Source of the DNA: Methylobacterium terricola
GTDB taxonomy: Bacteria; Pseudomonadota; Alphaproteobacteria; Rhizobiales; Beijerinckiaceae
Assembly: GCF_006151805.1 (NCBI RefSeq)
Contig: NZ_VDDA01000004.1
Location: 551,612-615,611, forward strand
Reading direction: 5' to 3'
DNA: 64,000 nucleotides
Shown here: piece after piece, positions 28,096 to 36,736 of the stretch
Layout of the letters: the number at the start of each line of letters is the position of its first letter
Position numbering within the stretch: the stretch's first letter is position 1
Notes under the pieces: model-generated
What the model was told of the DNA's origin: nothing
What the model saw: the letters and a program-made list of their open reading frames with translations, nothing else
Databases searched by the model: none
Translations under genes and position numbers: made by a program

Positions 28096-28173
28096 CTACA
28101 GATTTTTGCGCCCCTTGCAATATATAGATACAGTCGATCGCTCAAAAAGCATTGCCTGCTTGTATTTACTCAT
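28096..28173 (-). CDS. Possible 25-residue peptide
   Basis: ATG at 28173 with an AAGGA site 7 nt upstream encodes MSKYKQAMLFERSTVSIYCK plus five residues. It lies upstream of the 42-residue gene in AT-rich sequence. It could be a leader peptide or chance; only the ribosome site supports it. The remaining 28174-28302 is AT-rich non-coding DNA. Confidence 0.25.
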   Translation of the reverse strand: MSKYKQAMLFERSTVSIYCKGRKNL

Positions 28174-28302
28174 CTTTAATCCTTGAAAATGGAAATCAAG
28201 GCACGCGCGACAGCTGTCGACGCAAATATTAAATATTTATTTTGGAATACAAAGTAATACACCAGCTATAGGCAGGCAGTTTTATAAGTTTTTTACTGTA
28301 TT

Positions 28303-28563
28303 TTATTTATCGGCAACAGGCCACACCGCCCGCAGCACGAATACCCGGATCGCCGACGACAAATTCTGTCCGCCCCGCTCGGCATCGATCAACCCGACCA
28401 GCGCCTGGACCGAGAGCCCACGCGCGCCGGCAAGATGGCGCAAGGCGTCCCAGAACGCCGCCTCGAGGGAGACGCTGGTGCGGTGGCCGGCGATGACGAG
28501 GGAGCGCTTGAGCACTCCGCCCTCGGGCAAAGGGCCCGGCGGCGGGGTGTCCTCCAGGCTCAT
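28303..28563 (-). CDS. Ribbon-helix-helix domain protein
   Basis: Encodes 86 residues. After a Pro/Gly-rich leader, residues 18-75 (KRSLVIAGHRTSVSLEAAFW then DALRHLAGARGLSVQAL) match the RHH_4-type ribbon-helix-helix family found in alphaproteobacteria. The basic first strand would contact DNA, but targets are unknown. Its start overlaps the stop of the DUF4169 gene by 4 nt, so the two are translationally coupled. Both sit downstream of fumC, a conserved alphaproteobacterial arrangement. Confidence 0.82.
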   Translation of the reverse strand: MSLEDTPPPGPLPEGGVLKRSLVIAGHRTSVSLEAAFWDALRHLAGARGLSVQALVGLIDAERGGQNLSSAIRVFVLRAVWPVADK

Positions 28564-28751
28564 GCCTCGCTGTCGGGATTCTTCAGCCGGTGGCCCTCGT
28601 GCCGGGCGGCCTCCAGGCTCTTGCGGGCCTCCTCCCGGGTCTTCGTCGCCTTCGGGCGGCCGAAGACGACCCGGTTCTCGGTCGCCTGGGCCTCCTTGGC
28701 GGCCCGCTCGCGCGCCTTGCGGACCTGCTTCAGGTTGATGATCTCGGCCAT
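28560..28751 (-). CDS. DUF4169 protein
   Basis: Encodes 63 residues starting MAEIINLKQVRKARERAAKE, the typical DUF4169 N-terminus; highly charged and probably a single long helix followed by a flexible tail. Function unknown. The ATG at 28751 is preferred over an upstream Met because it gives the conserved N-terminus. It lies 81 nt downstream of fumC and overlaps the RHH gene. Confidence 0.85.
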   Translation of the reverse strand: MAEIINLKQVRKARERAAKEAQATENRVVFGRPKATKTREEARKSLEAARHEGHRLKNPDSEA

Positions 28752-28832
28752 GACCCGATCCTCCGCGCCCCCGCCACGGTACAAACGCCCCACGCCGCCG
28801 GAAGCTGCGCGGGGCATCGCGTCAGAGTGGGA

Positions 28833-30242
28833 TTATTCGGCGCTCGGCGCCAGCATGTCCTCCGGGCGGACCACCGCGTCGAACTGCTCCTCGGTGACGT
28901 AGCCGAGGCGCAGGGCCTCCTGCTTCAGCGTGGTGCCGTTCTTGTGCGCGGTCTTGGCGATCTCGGCGGCCTTGTCGTAGCCGATGGTCGGGGCGAGCGC
29001 GGTGACGAGCATCAGCGAGCGGCTCATCAGGTCGGCGATGCGGTCGCGGTTCGGCTTGATGCCGACGACGCAATTGTCGGCGAAGCTCACCGCGGCGTCC
29101 GCGAGGAGCCGCACCGATTGCAGCACCGCGTTGGCGATCACCGGCTTGTAGACGTTGAGCTCCAGGTGACCCTGGCTGCCGGCCATCGATACGGTGGTGC
29201 CGTTGCCGATCACCTGGCAGCACACCATCGTCATCGCCTCGGCCTGGGTCGGGTTGACCTTGCCGGGCATGATCGAGGAGCCGGGCTCGTTCTCGGGCAG
29301 CGAGATCTCGCCGAGGCCGGAGCGCGGGCCCGAGCCCATCAGCCGGATGTCGTTGGCGATCTTGAACAGGCCGCTCGCGAGGGCGTTGAGCGCCCCTTGC
29401 GTGAACACCAGGGCGTCGTGGGTCGCCAGGGCCTCGAACTTGTTGTCGGCCGAGGTGAAGGGCAGCCCGGTCAGCTCGGCGACCTTGGCGGCGAACTTCT
29501 CCGCGAAGTCCGGATGCGAGTTGAGGCCGGTGCCGACCGCCGTGCCGCCCTGGGCCAGCGCCAGCACGCCCGGCAGCGTCGCGCCGACGCGGGCCCCGCC
29601 GAGGGCGACCTGCGCGACGTAGCCGGAGAATTCCTGACCGAGCGTGACCGGGGTCGCGTCCTGCAGGTGGGTGCGGCCGATCTTGACGATCTCGCCGAAC
29701 TCCTTCGCCTTCGCATCGAGGGCGGCGTGGAGGTGCTGCAGCGCCGGCATCAGCCGGTCGTTGATCTCGCGGGCCACCGCAATGTGCATCGCGGTCGGGA
29801 AGACGTCGTTCGACGACTGGCCGCGATTGACGTGGTCGTTCGGGTGGACCGGCGACTTGCCGCCGCGCTGGCCGCCGAGACGCTCGTTGGCGAGGCTGCC
29901 GATGACCTCGTTGGCGTTCATGTTCGACTGGGTGCCCGAGCCGGTCTGCCAGACCACCAGGGGGAATTCCCCGTCGTGCCGGCCCTCGACCACCTCGGCG
30001 GCCGACGCCGCGATCGCCTCGGCGACCTTCGGATCCAGCACGCCGAGGTCGCGGTTCACCAGGGCCGCGGCCTGCTTGACGAGACCGAGCGCGTGGACGA
30101 GGGGCGCCGGCATCCGCTCGGTGCCGATGCGGAAATTCTGGATCGAGCGTTGGGTCTGGGCGCCCCAGTAGCGGTCCGCCGGGACTTCGATCGGCCCGAA
30201 CGTGTCGGATTCCGTGCGGGTGGCTTTCTCGGTCGGCGACAT
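28833..30242 (-). CDS. fumC: Class II fumarate hydratase
   Basis: Encodes 469 residues. The class II fumarase signature [16 protein letters not shown] is present, as are the substrate-binding block [11 protein letters not shown] and the catalytic-site motif [14 protein letters not shown]. Iron-independent enzyme converting fumarate to malate in the TCA cycle. Full length, starting [20 protein letters not shown]. It is followed on the same strand by the DUF4169 and RHH genes; the P450 gene is divergent, with 118 nt between starts. Confidence 0.97.
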   Translation of the reverse strand: MSPTEKATRTESDTFGPIEVPADRYWGAQTQRSIQNFRIGTERMPAPLVHALGLVKQAAALVNRDLGVLDPKVAEAIAASAAEVVEGRHDGEFPLVVWQTGSGTQSNMNANEVIGSLANERLGGQRGGKSPVHPNDHVNRGQSSNDVFPTAMHIAVAREINDRLMPALQHLHAALDAKAKEFGEIVKIGRTHLQDATPVTLGQEFSGYVAQVALGGARVGATLPGVLALAQGGTAVGTGLNSHPDFAEKFAAKVAELTGLPFTSADNKFEALATHDALVFTQGALNALASGLFKIANDIRLMGSGPRSGLGEISLPENEPGSSIMPGKVNPTQAEAMTMVCCQVIGNGTTVSMAGSQGHLELNVYKPVIANAVLQSVRLLADAAVSFADNCVVGIKPNRDRIADLMSRSLMLVTALAPTIGYDKAAEIAKTAHKNGTTLKQEALRLGYVTEEQFDAVVRPEDMLAPSAE

Positions 30243-30360
30243 CTTGGCCTCTTTGGCGGTGCGAAACGGCGCCTACTTAAGCCAAGAGCGGCGATTGTGC
30301 GATGCCCTCGCGGGCTTCGAAGCGAACGCGCCGAACCGCCCGTTTCCTCAAGGAGCCCGG

Positions 30361-31752
30361 ATGCTTGCGCCTGCGGCGGCCCCGGCCGCCCCCTTCCGTC
30401 CCACTGTGCCCCGCCCGCGGACCGAGCCGATGGGGCTGTTCGCCTTCCTGCGCGCCGCCCGCGCCAACCCGCTGACCACCTGGTACGCGGAGCATTTCGA
30501 GCAGCCGATCGTCACCGGCGAGGGCGCGCTCGGCCGCGTCACGGTGGTGAGCGAGCCGGCGGCGATCCGCCACGTGCTGGTCGACAACGCCGCCAACTAC
30601 CGCAAGGACGACCTCCAGCGCCGGGTGCTCGCGCCGGGCCTCGGCAACGGCCTCCTCACCGCCGAGGGCGACGAGTGGCGCCTCCAGCGCCGCACGCTCG
30701 CGCCGATCTTCTCGCCCCGCCACGTCGCGCGCTTCGAGGCGCCGATGTCGGAGGCCGCCAGCCGCCTCGCCCGCCGGCTCAAGCGCCGCGACGGCCAGAG
30801 CGTCGATGCCGCCCTCGAGATGACCCGCGTCACCCTCGACGTGCTCGAGCGGACCATCTTCACACACGGCCTCGCCCGCGAACCCGACGCGCTCGGCCGC
30901 GCCATCACCCGCTACTTCGAGGCGCTCGGGCCGATCGACCCCCTCGACGTGTTCGGCATGCCCGACTGGCTGCCGCGGATCGGCCGGATCAAGGCGCGGC
31001 CGGCGCTCCGCTTCTTCGCCGAGGTGGTGGACGAGCTGATCGAGCGCCGCCGCGCCCTGGTCACCGCCGGCGGAGAGGCCCCGCACGATCTCCTCACCCT
31101 GCTCCTCAAGGCCCAGGATCCCGAGACCGGCCGCGGCCTGTCGGATCTCGAGGTGCGGGCCAACATCGTCACCTTCATCGGCGCCGGCCACGAGACCACC
31201 GCCAACGCCCTGACCTGGACGCTCTACTGCCTGTCGCAGGACGAGGCGGCGCGGAAGACCGTCGAGGCGGAGGTCGACGCGGCCTTCGCCGCGACCCCGG
31301 CGCCGGGTCTCGACGCCTTGCCGCAGACCAAGGCGGCCCTGGAGGAGGCGATGCGCCTGTTCCCGCCGGTGCCGTTCATGAGCCGGCAGGCGCTCGCCGA
31401 GGACCGGATCGGCCGGATCAAGATCCCGCGCGGCTCCCTGGTGACGGTCGCCCCTTACGTGCTGCACCGCCATCGCCGGCTCTGGGACGAGCCCGACGCT
31501 TTCCTGCCCGAGCGCTTCCTGCCGGAGAACCGCGCCCGGATCGACCGCTACGCCTACCTGCCCTTCGGCGCCGGGCCGCGGGTCTGCATCGGCGCGAGCT
31601 TCTCGCTGATGGAGGCGACCCTGGTGCTGGCCCACGTGCTCCACGCGGTGCGCCTCGACCGGGCGCCGGAGGCCGGGCCGGTGGTGCCGCTGCACCGGGT
31701 GACGCTGCGGCCGCAGGACGGGTTGCGGATGCGGGTGACGGCGCGAGGCTGA
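30361..31752 (+). CDS. Cytochrome P450
   Basis: Encodes 463 residues, soluble (no membrane anchor). The I-helix oxygen-activation motif GAGHETTA, the K-helix EEAMR (ExxR) and the haem-binding FGAGPRVCIGASF with ligand Cys409 are all intact, so it should be a functional monooxygenase. The substrate is unknown; the sequence has the flavour of bacterial fatty-acid or CYP4/CYP102-like branches (AEGDEWRLQRRTLAPIFSP). No ferredoxin or reductase gene is adjacent. The ATG at 30361 has an AAGGAG site 8 nt upstream. It separates fumC from sspB. Confidence 0.93.
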   Translation: MLAPAAAPAAPFRPTVPRPRTEPMGLFAFLRAARANPLTTWYAEHFEQPIVTGEGALGRVTVVSEPAAIRHVLVDNAANYRKDDLQRRVLAPGLGNGLLTAEGDEWRLQRRTLAPIFSPRHVARFEAPMSEAASRLARRLKRRDGQSVDAALEMTRVTLDVLERTIFTHGLAREPDALGRAITRYFEALGPIDPLDVFGMPDWLPRIGRIKARPALRFFAEVVDELIERRRALVTAGGEAPHDLLTLLLKAQDPETGRGLSDLEVRANIVTFIGAGHETTANALTWTLYCLSQDEAARKTVEAEVDAAFAATPAPGLDALPQTKAALEEAMRLFPPVPFMSRQALAEDRIGRIKIPRGSLVTVAPYVLHRHRRLWDEPDAFLPERFLPENRARIDRYAYLPFGAGPRVCIGASFSLMEATLVLAHVLHAVRLDRAPEAGPVVPLHRVTLRPQDGLRMRVTARG

Positions 31753-31790
31753 GGAGGGGGTTGCCCGCCGCGAGCAAGATCCGCCACGTC

Positions 31791-31926
31791 ATCCCGGGAC
31801 TCGCCGCACGCGGGAACCCGGGATCCATCACCGCCAAGGTTCAAGAAGAAAGCGGAACACGGTCCGCCTGATCCCGAACCGTCAGCCGTGATGGATCCCG
31901 GGTTGCGCTCCGCCGGCCCGCGATGA
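31791..31926. repeat. Paired 'atcccggg' inverted repeats
   Basis: Two copies of a palindromic intergenic element face each other: 31791-31824 (atcccggg ... cccgggat) and 31889-31926. The segment aacccgggatccatcac at 31815-31831 is exactly the reverse complement of gtgatggatcccgggtt at 31889-31905. Related elements occur at 41389-41422 and 50009-50046. Confidence 0.7.
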
Positions 31927-31984
31927 CAGGGACGATGTCGGAAACCTGCGTCGATACGCGGTCGAACGCCTCGGCGCTGCGCGC

Positions 31985-32629
31985 TCAGCTCTTCTTGCGG
32001 AACGCGTCCAGGCTGACCACCGAGGCGCCTTCCTGCGGGGCATCGGTGCGCTCGGCGGCCTCGTCGGGCTTCGCCTCGGCGCCAGCCTCGTCCTTGGCGG
32101 GATCCTTGGCCTGCGGCTTCGTCTCGGCCTTCGCCGCCGGCACGATCTTCGGCAGGTTGCTTCCGATCGCCGGCACCTTGGGCAGGGCCTCGCTCGGTTC
32201 GGAGCCGGCGCCGCGGATCGCCCGCAGGGGAGTCGTGCCGGCCGGGGCCGCATCCTCGGTGGTGGCAGTGCCGTCGTTCAGCTCGAACTTGAGGCCGAAC
32301 TGCACCGAGGGGTCGAAGAAGCCGGTCACCGCCTCGAACGGCACCAGCAGCCGCTCCGGCACGCCGGAGAACGACAGGCCGACCTCGAAGGTGTGCTCGG
32401 TGACGCCGAGGTCCCAGAACTGGTGCTGCAGGACGATCGTCATGTCCTGCGGGTATTTCTCCCGCAGGCGCTGCGAGATCCGCACGCCGGGATAGTCGGT
32501 CCGGAACGAGACGTAGAAATGGTGCTCGCCGGCCAGGCCGTCGCGCGCCGCATCGCCCAGGACCTTGCGCACGACGTTGCGCAGGGCATCCTGCACCAGG
32601 AGATCGTAGCGAATCAGATCGTCTGCCAT
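31985..32629 (-). CDS. sspB: SspB family ClpXP adaptor
   Basis: Encodes 214 residues. Residues 1-115 (DLIRYDLLVQDALRNVVRKV; MTIVLQHQFWDL; FEVGLSFSGVPERLLVPF) are the alphaproteobacterial SspB-like substrate-binding domain. A long acidic/Ala/Pro-rich linker (about 120-200) ends in a short conserved tail (VVSLDAFRKKS) like the ClpX-binding tail of SspB. It delivers ssrA-tagged proteins to ClpXP. The ATG at 32629 is preferred over TTG at 32632. The tmRNA gene, whose tag it should recognise, lies immediately upstream on the same strand. Confidence 0.92.
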   Translation of the reverse strand: MADDLIRYDLLVQDALRNVVRKVLGDAARDGLAGEHHFYVSFRTDYPGVRISQRLREKYPQDMTIVLQHQFWDLGVTEHTFEVGLSFSGVPERLLVPFEAVTGFFDPSVQFGLKFELNDGTATTEDAAPAGTTPLRAIRGAGSEPSEALPKVPAIGSNLPKIVPAAKAETKPQAKDPAKDEAGAEAKPDEAAERTDAPQEGASVVSLDAFRKKS

Positions 32630-32675
32630 CAACCGTTGCCTGGCGCCGCATCGCTCGCGGGATAGGGAATTCGAG

Positions 32676-33000
32676 TGGAGGCTTCTGTTGCCAGGTGCCT
32701 CCGAACCCCGCCTATGCGGTGCTACCCGCTAGGACTTCGTTTGGTCTTGGGGACCGCTTACGCGGCCACCGCCACCGGAGCAAAGTTGTCGTTGGCAACT
32801 ATTGCATTGGCCCGATTACGGCGGAACCATGCCGAGCGAAAGCTCAACCTTTACGCCCTCGTCGATCCTATTTCGCCCCCGCCGAAGCCCGAACCGAACG
32901 GGCCGTTCCGGGCTTGGGTGGAGGCGCCGGGTACCGCCCCCGGGTCCGATAGGTTTATTCCGAAGAACGTTTATCGCCATAGCCGGCCTCGCGACCGGCA
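32676..33000 (-). ncRNA. ssrA: tmRNA, circularly permuted two-piece form
   Basis: Read on the minus strand in permuted order. The acceptor piece contains T-arm CCGGG-GGCGGTA-CCCGG and acceptor strand CGCCTCC (32926-32920) plus discriminator A. An intervening spacer hairpin follows. The coding piece starts GGGGGCG (32880-32874), which pairs with CGCCTCC over 7 bp. It continues GAAATAGGATCGACG and, at 32796-32758, the tag frame GCC AAC GAC AAC... encoding [12 protein letters not shown] then TAA, preceded by TAGTT as in other tmRNAs. The 5' end near 33000 is inferred from the promoter; the 3' end is taken at the terminal hairpin. Rescues stalled ribosomes. Confidence 0.95.
32678..32703 (-). terminator. 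Terminal hairpin of ssrA
   Basis: GGAGGC and GCCTCC flank a 14-nt loop at the end of the tmRNA coding piece. It may be the 3'-terminal structure or a terminator; no long T-run follows. Confidence 0.4.
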
Positions 33001-33006
33001 AGGGCG

Positions 33007-33035
33007 AATATAGAGGGTCCCGTGCCGCTTTTGAA
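33007..33035 (-). promoter_or_regulatory. Predicted ssrA promoter
   Basis: On the minus strand TTCAAA (33035-33030) and TATATT (33012-33007) are separated by 17 nt, a good sigma-70-type promoter placed just before the acceptor piece. Its position argues against the upstream GTG start (33022) for the divergent CPBP gene. Confidence 0.55.
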
Positions 33036-33081
33036 GCCCGCCCCGCACCATTCTGTGTCCGTTTCGCGAACCGTTGCGCCG

Positions 33082-33816
33082 ATGCCCTCCCCCGAGGGCG
33101 GAAATCCCCCATCGCGGCCCCGTCGGTGGCTCGGCGTCGCGCTGGCGATCCTGCGGGCGCTGCTGCTTCAAGTGGCCGCGTTCGGGCTGGTCTTCGGCGC
33201 GGTCGCGGCCGCGAGCCGACTGCCGGCCCTGCCGTCGGACCGGCTGCCGTTCCCGTCCCTGAGCGGCCGCGAGCGGGCGGCCTTGGCCCTGACCGTGCTG
33301 CCGCACGTCGCCCTGGCGCTCCTCGTCCTCGTCGCGCGGCTGCGGTCGGGCAAGCCGCTCGGCTTCGTCCGCCCCGCCCTCTCGCGCCGGGCCGTCGTGC
33401 TGCTCCTCGCCTGGCCGCCGCTCCAGGTCGCGGGCACCGCCGGGCTCCTGCTGCTCTCCGGCCAGACGCCCGCCCGAGCCTGGCGCCTGTCGCCGTTCCT
33501 CGCCGGCGGGGTGCTGTGGACCTGGATGCTGTGGCTGGTGGTCCTGGCGCCCCTTGCCGAGGAGATGCTGTTTCGCGGCGACCTGTTCGCGCGCTTACGC
33601 CGTCTCCTGCCCCCGGCCGCCACGGTCGTGGTCAGCGCGGCACTCTTCGCCCTCTGCCACGCCGAGAACGGGCTGTTGCAACCGCTCTCGGTCTTGCCGC
33701 TGGGGGTGGCGCTCGGCGCGATGCGGCTGTGGACCGGCAGCCTGTGGCCCTGCATCCTGCTCCACGCCGCGAGCAACGGCGCCGTGGTGCTGGCGCGGGT
33801 GTGGAGTACCGGCTGA
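33082..33816 (+). CDS. CPBP family intramembrane metalloprotease
   Basis: Encodes 244 residues with five to six hydrophobic segments. The family motifs are present: EEMLFRG (Glu160-Glu161 ... Arg), an FALCHAENG helix with the metal-binding His, and LHAASN near the C-terminus. Bacterial CPBP (Abi) proteins are membrane proteases or binding proteins; substrate unknown. An in-frame GTG at 33022 would add 20 residues but overlaps the predicted ssrA promoter, so the ATG at 33082 is chosen without strong confidence. Divergent from ssrA, upstream of thyA. Confidence 0.85.
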   Translation: MPSPEGGNPPSRPRRWLGVALAILRALLLQVAAFGLVFGAVAAASRLPALPSDRLPFPSLSGRERAALALTVLPHVALALLVLVARLRSGKPLGFVRPALSRRAVVLLLAWPPLQVAGTAGLLLLSGQTPARAWRLSPFLAGGVLWTWMLWLVVLAPLAEEMLFRGDLFARLRRLLPPAATVVVSAALFALCHAENGLLQPLSVLPLGVALGAMRLWTGSLWPCILLHAASNGAVVLARVWSTG

Positions 33817-33971
33817 TTCGGTCGCGCCGGCGCTCTCCCTCGCGCCGGGGACGCGCTATCGTGCAAGGCCGACCGGGAAGGAACCCTTTTTCCACCTGGG
33901 CATCGATAGAACAAGGCCGAATGGGCGCCGCGCGGCGCCCGCGAGCCGTCATCACGCGGAGGATGTCCGCC

Positions 33972-34766
33972 ATGCGCCCCTACCACGCCCTCCTCCAGCG
34001 CATCCTCGACGACGGCGTCGAGAAGCACGACCGCACCGGCACCGGCACCCTCTCGGTGTTCGGCCACCAGATGCGGTTCGACCTCGCCGAGGGCTTCCCC
34101 CTGGTGACGACGAAGCGGCTGCACCTGAAGTCGATCATCCACGAGCTGTTGTGGTTCCTCGCCGGCGATACCAACGTCGCCTATCTGCAGGCGAACGGCG
34201 TGACGATCTGGGACGAGTGGGCCGACGAGCACGGCGATCTCGGGCCGGTCTACGGCCGGCAGTGGCGGAGCTGGGCCAAGCCCGACGGCGGCGGCGTCGA
34301 CCAGATCGCCTGGGTGCTCGACGAGATCCGCCGCAACCCGGATTCCCGCCGCCTCGTCGTCTCGGCCTGGAACCCGGCCGACCTCGACCGCATGGCGCTC
34401 GCGCCCTGCCACTGCCTGTTCCAGTTCTACGTCGCGGACGGGCGGCTCTCGCTCCAGCTCTACCAGCGCTCGGCCGACGTGTTTCTCGGCGTGCCGTTCA
34501 ACATCGCCTCCTACGCGCTCCTCACCCACATGATGGCGCAGGTGCTCGACCTCGTCCCCGGCGACTTCGTCCACACGCTCGGCGACGCGCACCTCTATTC
34601 CAACCACATCAACCAGGCCCGCGAGCAGTTGTCCCGCGACATCCGCCCGAGCCCACGCCTGCGCCTCGATCCTTCGGTGCGCTCGCTGTTCGAGTTCCGC
34701 TACGACGACATCGCCATCGAGGGCTACGACCCGCATCCGGCGATCCGGGCGCCGGTGGCGGTCTGA
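33972..34766 (+). CDS. thyA: Thymidylate synthase
   Basis: Encodes 264 residues, the same length as E. coli ThyA. The catalytic Cys146 is in APCHCLFQF; the dUMP/folate-binding motifs [12 protein letters not shown] and [17 protein letters not shown] are intact. It methylates dUMP to dTMP using methylene-tetrahydrofolate. The ATG at 33972 has a GGAGG 9 nt upstream; the in-frame ATG at 33963 is too close to it. The folA gene starts 2 nt after the stop, so the dihydrofolate produced is recycled by the next gene product. Confidence 0.97.
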   Translation: MRPYHALLQRILDDGVEKHDRTGTGTLSVFGHQMRFDLAEGFPLVTTKRLHLKSIIHELLWFLAGDTNVAYLQANGVTIWDEWADEHGDLGPVYGRQWRSWAKPDGGGVDQIAWVLDEIRRNPDSRRLVVSAWNPADLDRMALAPCHCLFQFYVADGRLSLQLYQRSADVFLGVPFNIASYALLTHMMAQVLDLVPGDFVHTLGDAHLYSNHINQAREQLSRDIRPSPRLRLDPSVRSLFEFRYDDIAIEGYDPHPAIRAPVAV

Positions 34767-34768
34767 GG

Positions 34769-35269
34769 ATGACCCGACCGAGCGTCACCCTGATCGTCGC
34801 CGTGGCACAGAACGGCGTCATCGGCCGCGACAACGCGCTGATCTGGCGCCTGCGCAGCGACCTGCGGCGCTTCCGCGCCCTCACCATGGGCAAGCCGGTG
34901 GTGATGGGGCGCAAGACCTGGGACTCGATCGGCCGGCCGCTGCCGGGGCGGCGGGTGATCGTCATGACCCGCGATCCCGCCTGGACGGCGCCCGGTACCG
35001 AGCGGGCGGCCGGCTGGGACGACGCGCTGCGGCTCGCCGGCGACGCCGGGGAGGTGATGGTGGCGGGCGGCGCCGAGATCTATGCTCTGGCGCTGCCGCA
35101 TGCCGACCGGATCCACCTCACCGAGGTCGCGGCCTCGCCCGAGGGCGACGCCCGCTTTCCCGCGATCCCGCCCGATTTCCGCGAGATCGCGTCCGAACCC
35201 CATCCGGCCGGCCCCGAGGACGAGCACGGCTTCCGGTTCGTGACGCTGGCGCGTCCCGGCATCTCCTGA
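34769..35269 (+). CDS. folA: Dihydrofolate reductase
   Basis: Encodes 166 residues. Typical DHFR motifs are present: VAVAQNGVIGRDNALIWRL (substrate loop), PVVMGRKTWDSIGRPLPGR and MVAGGAEIYALALPHADRIH (NADPH binding). It regenerates tetrahydrofolate for thymidylate synthesis. It starts 2 nt after thyA, so is translationally coupled to it. The usual substrate Asp/Glu in the WxLPxDLxxFK motif appears within WRLRSDLRRFR. The following 255 nt contain only repeated 'ctggcgc' words. Confidence 0.96.
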   Translation: MTRPSVTLIVAVAQNGVIGRDNALIWRLRSDLRRFRALTMGKPVVMGRKTWDSIGRPLPGRRVIVMTRDPAWTAPGTERAAGWDDALRLAGDAGEVMVAGGAEIYALALPHADRIHLTEVAASPEGDARFPAIPPDFREIASEPHPAGPEDEHGFRFVTLARPGIS

Positions 35270-35524
35270 CGCTGGCGCGTCCTGGCGCCTCGTGACCCTG
35301 GCGCGATACGTCTGAGACGAGCAAACCATCTCAGGAATCCGGGTGCGGCGATCGAACTCCCGCGCCGGAGGCGAAACCTTGAGAATTGGATCCGGGCCGG
35401 AGGTTGCTTTCGCGTGGGGCTCAGCCGATATCGCTGAGTGAACGAGTGCCAGTGCAATGCGAGTGCCGCGCGGGACGCGAGAGACAGCGCGGGGCGTGCC
35501 GGCCGGGAAAGGACGTGGGCGAGC

Positions 35525-36736
35525 ATGCCTTGGAGCAATCAGAGCGGCGGCAGCGGCGGTGGCGGCAACGGGGGCGGTCCCTGGGGTAACCGCGGCGGCA
35601 ATGGCGGCGGTGGCGGCCCCTGGGGCGGCGGCTCCGGCGGCGGTGGCGGTGGTCCCTGGGGCGGCGGCGGTTCGGGGGGTGGCAACCAGCCGCCGGACCT
35701 CGAGGATCTCCTGCGCCGCAGCCAGGACCGGCTGCGCAACCTGATGCCCGGCGGCGGCTCGGTCGGCGCCAAGGGCGCGGCCCTGGCGATCCTGGTCGTG
35801 CTGGTGCTGTGGCTGATGACCGGCTGGTACACGGTCCTGCCGAGCCAGGTCGGCATCAACACGGTGTTCGGCCGCTATACCGGCCAGTCCGGCGAGGGCC
35901 TGCGCTACAACTTCCCCTACCCGATCGGCGCGGTGGTGAAGCCGAATGTCGGCGAGTCGCGCAGCATCCAGGTCGGCTACCGCTCGGGCGCCGGCGCCCA
36001 GCGCTCCCGCGACGTGCCGGAGGAGAGCCTGATGCTCACCGGCGACGACAACATCGTCGACATCGATTTCGACGTGCAATGGCGCGTGAACCCGGCCAAG
36101 GCCGAGGATTTCGTGTTCAACCTCCAGAACCCCGAGGGCACCATCAAGTCGGTGGCCGAGAGCGCGATGCGCGAGGTGGTGGGCCGTCGCCAGATCCAGG
36201 CGATCCTGACCACCGAGCAGTCGAGCGTGGCGCAGGAGGTGCAGCAGATCATCCAGAAGGCGCTCGATTCCTACGGCGCCGGCGTGCTGATCAACGTGGT
36301 GCAGCTCCAGGGCGTGAGCCCGCCGTCGGAGGTGCGCCAAGCCTTCGTCGACGTGAACGCGGCCCAGCAGGACGCCGCCCGCTCGCGCAACGAGGCCGAG
36401 ACCTACGCGAGCCGCGTGGTCCCCGAGGCCCGCGGCCGGTCCTCGCAGATCCTGCAGCAGGCCGACGCCTTCAAGTCCCAGGCCACCGCCGAGGCGACCG
36501 GCCAGGCCCAGCGCTTCCGCGAGGTCTACGAATCCTACAAGGTCGCGCCCGCGGTCTCGCGCGAGCGCATGTTCCTCGACACGATGGAGAAGGTGCTGGG
36601 CGGCGTGAACAAGGTGATCATCGACCAGGGCAGCACCACCGGCGCGGCCGCGGCCGGCGTGGTGCCGGTCCTGCCGCTGCAGGAATTCGCCAACACCGCC
36701 CGTCCGGGCAATGCGGTCCAGGGGAGCGCGCGATGA
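35525..36736 (+). CDS. hflK: HflK, FtsH-regulating SPFH/band-7 protein
   Basis: Encodes 403 residues. Residues 1-55 are a Gly-rich tract with repeated GGPWGG units, followed by a transmembrane helix (about 83-102, LAILVVLVLWLMTGWYTV) and a band-7 domain (about 103-290). The C-terminal part is coiled-coil-like. With HflC it forms a membrane complex that restrains FtsH proteolysis. The ATG at 35525 starts MPWSNQSGG, the usual HflK start in this group. Its stop overlaps the hflC start by 4 nt (ATGA). Confidence 0.96.
   Translation: MPWSNQSGGSGGGGNGGGPWGNRGGNGGGGGPWGGGSGGGGGGPWGGGGSGGGNQPPDLEDLLRRSQDRLRNLMPGGGSVGAKGAALAILVVLVLWLMTGWYTVLPSQVGINTVFGRYTGQSGEGLRYNFPYPIGAVVKPNVGESRSIQVGYRSGAGAQRSRDVPEESLMLTGDDNIVDIDFDVQWRVNPAKAEDFVFNLQNPEGTIKSVAESAMREVVGRRQIQAILTTEQSSVAQEVQQIIQKALDSYGAGVLINVVQLQGVSPPSEVRQAFVDVNAAQQDAARSRNEAETYASRVVPEARGRSSQILQQADAFKSQATAEATGQAQRFREVYESYKVAPAVSRERMFLDTMEKVLGGVNKVIIDQGSTTGAAAAGVVPVLPLQEFANTARPGNAVQGSAR

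Noticed and set aside
28590..31871. Long plus-strand frame opposite fumC and running in another frame of the P450
   Set aside because: fumC and P450 have complete motifs in their own frames; the long frame has low-complexity composition and no family features.
35270..35524. Riboswitch or small RNA before hflK
   Set aside because: The repeated ctggcgc words and lack of a recognisable conserved fold do not support a specific RNA.
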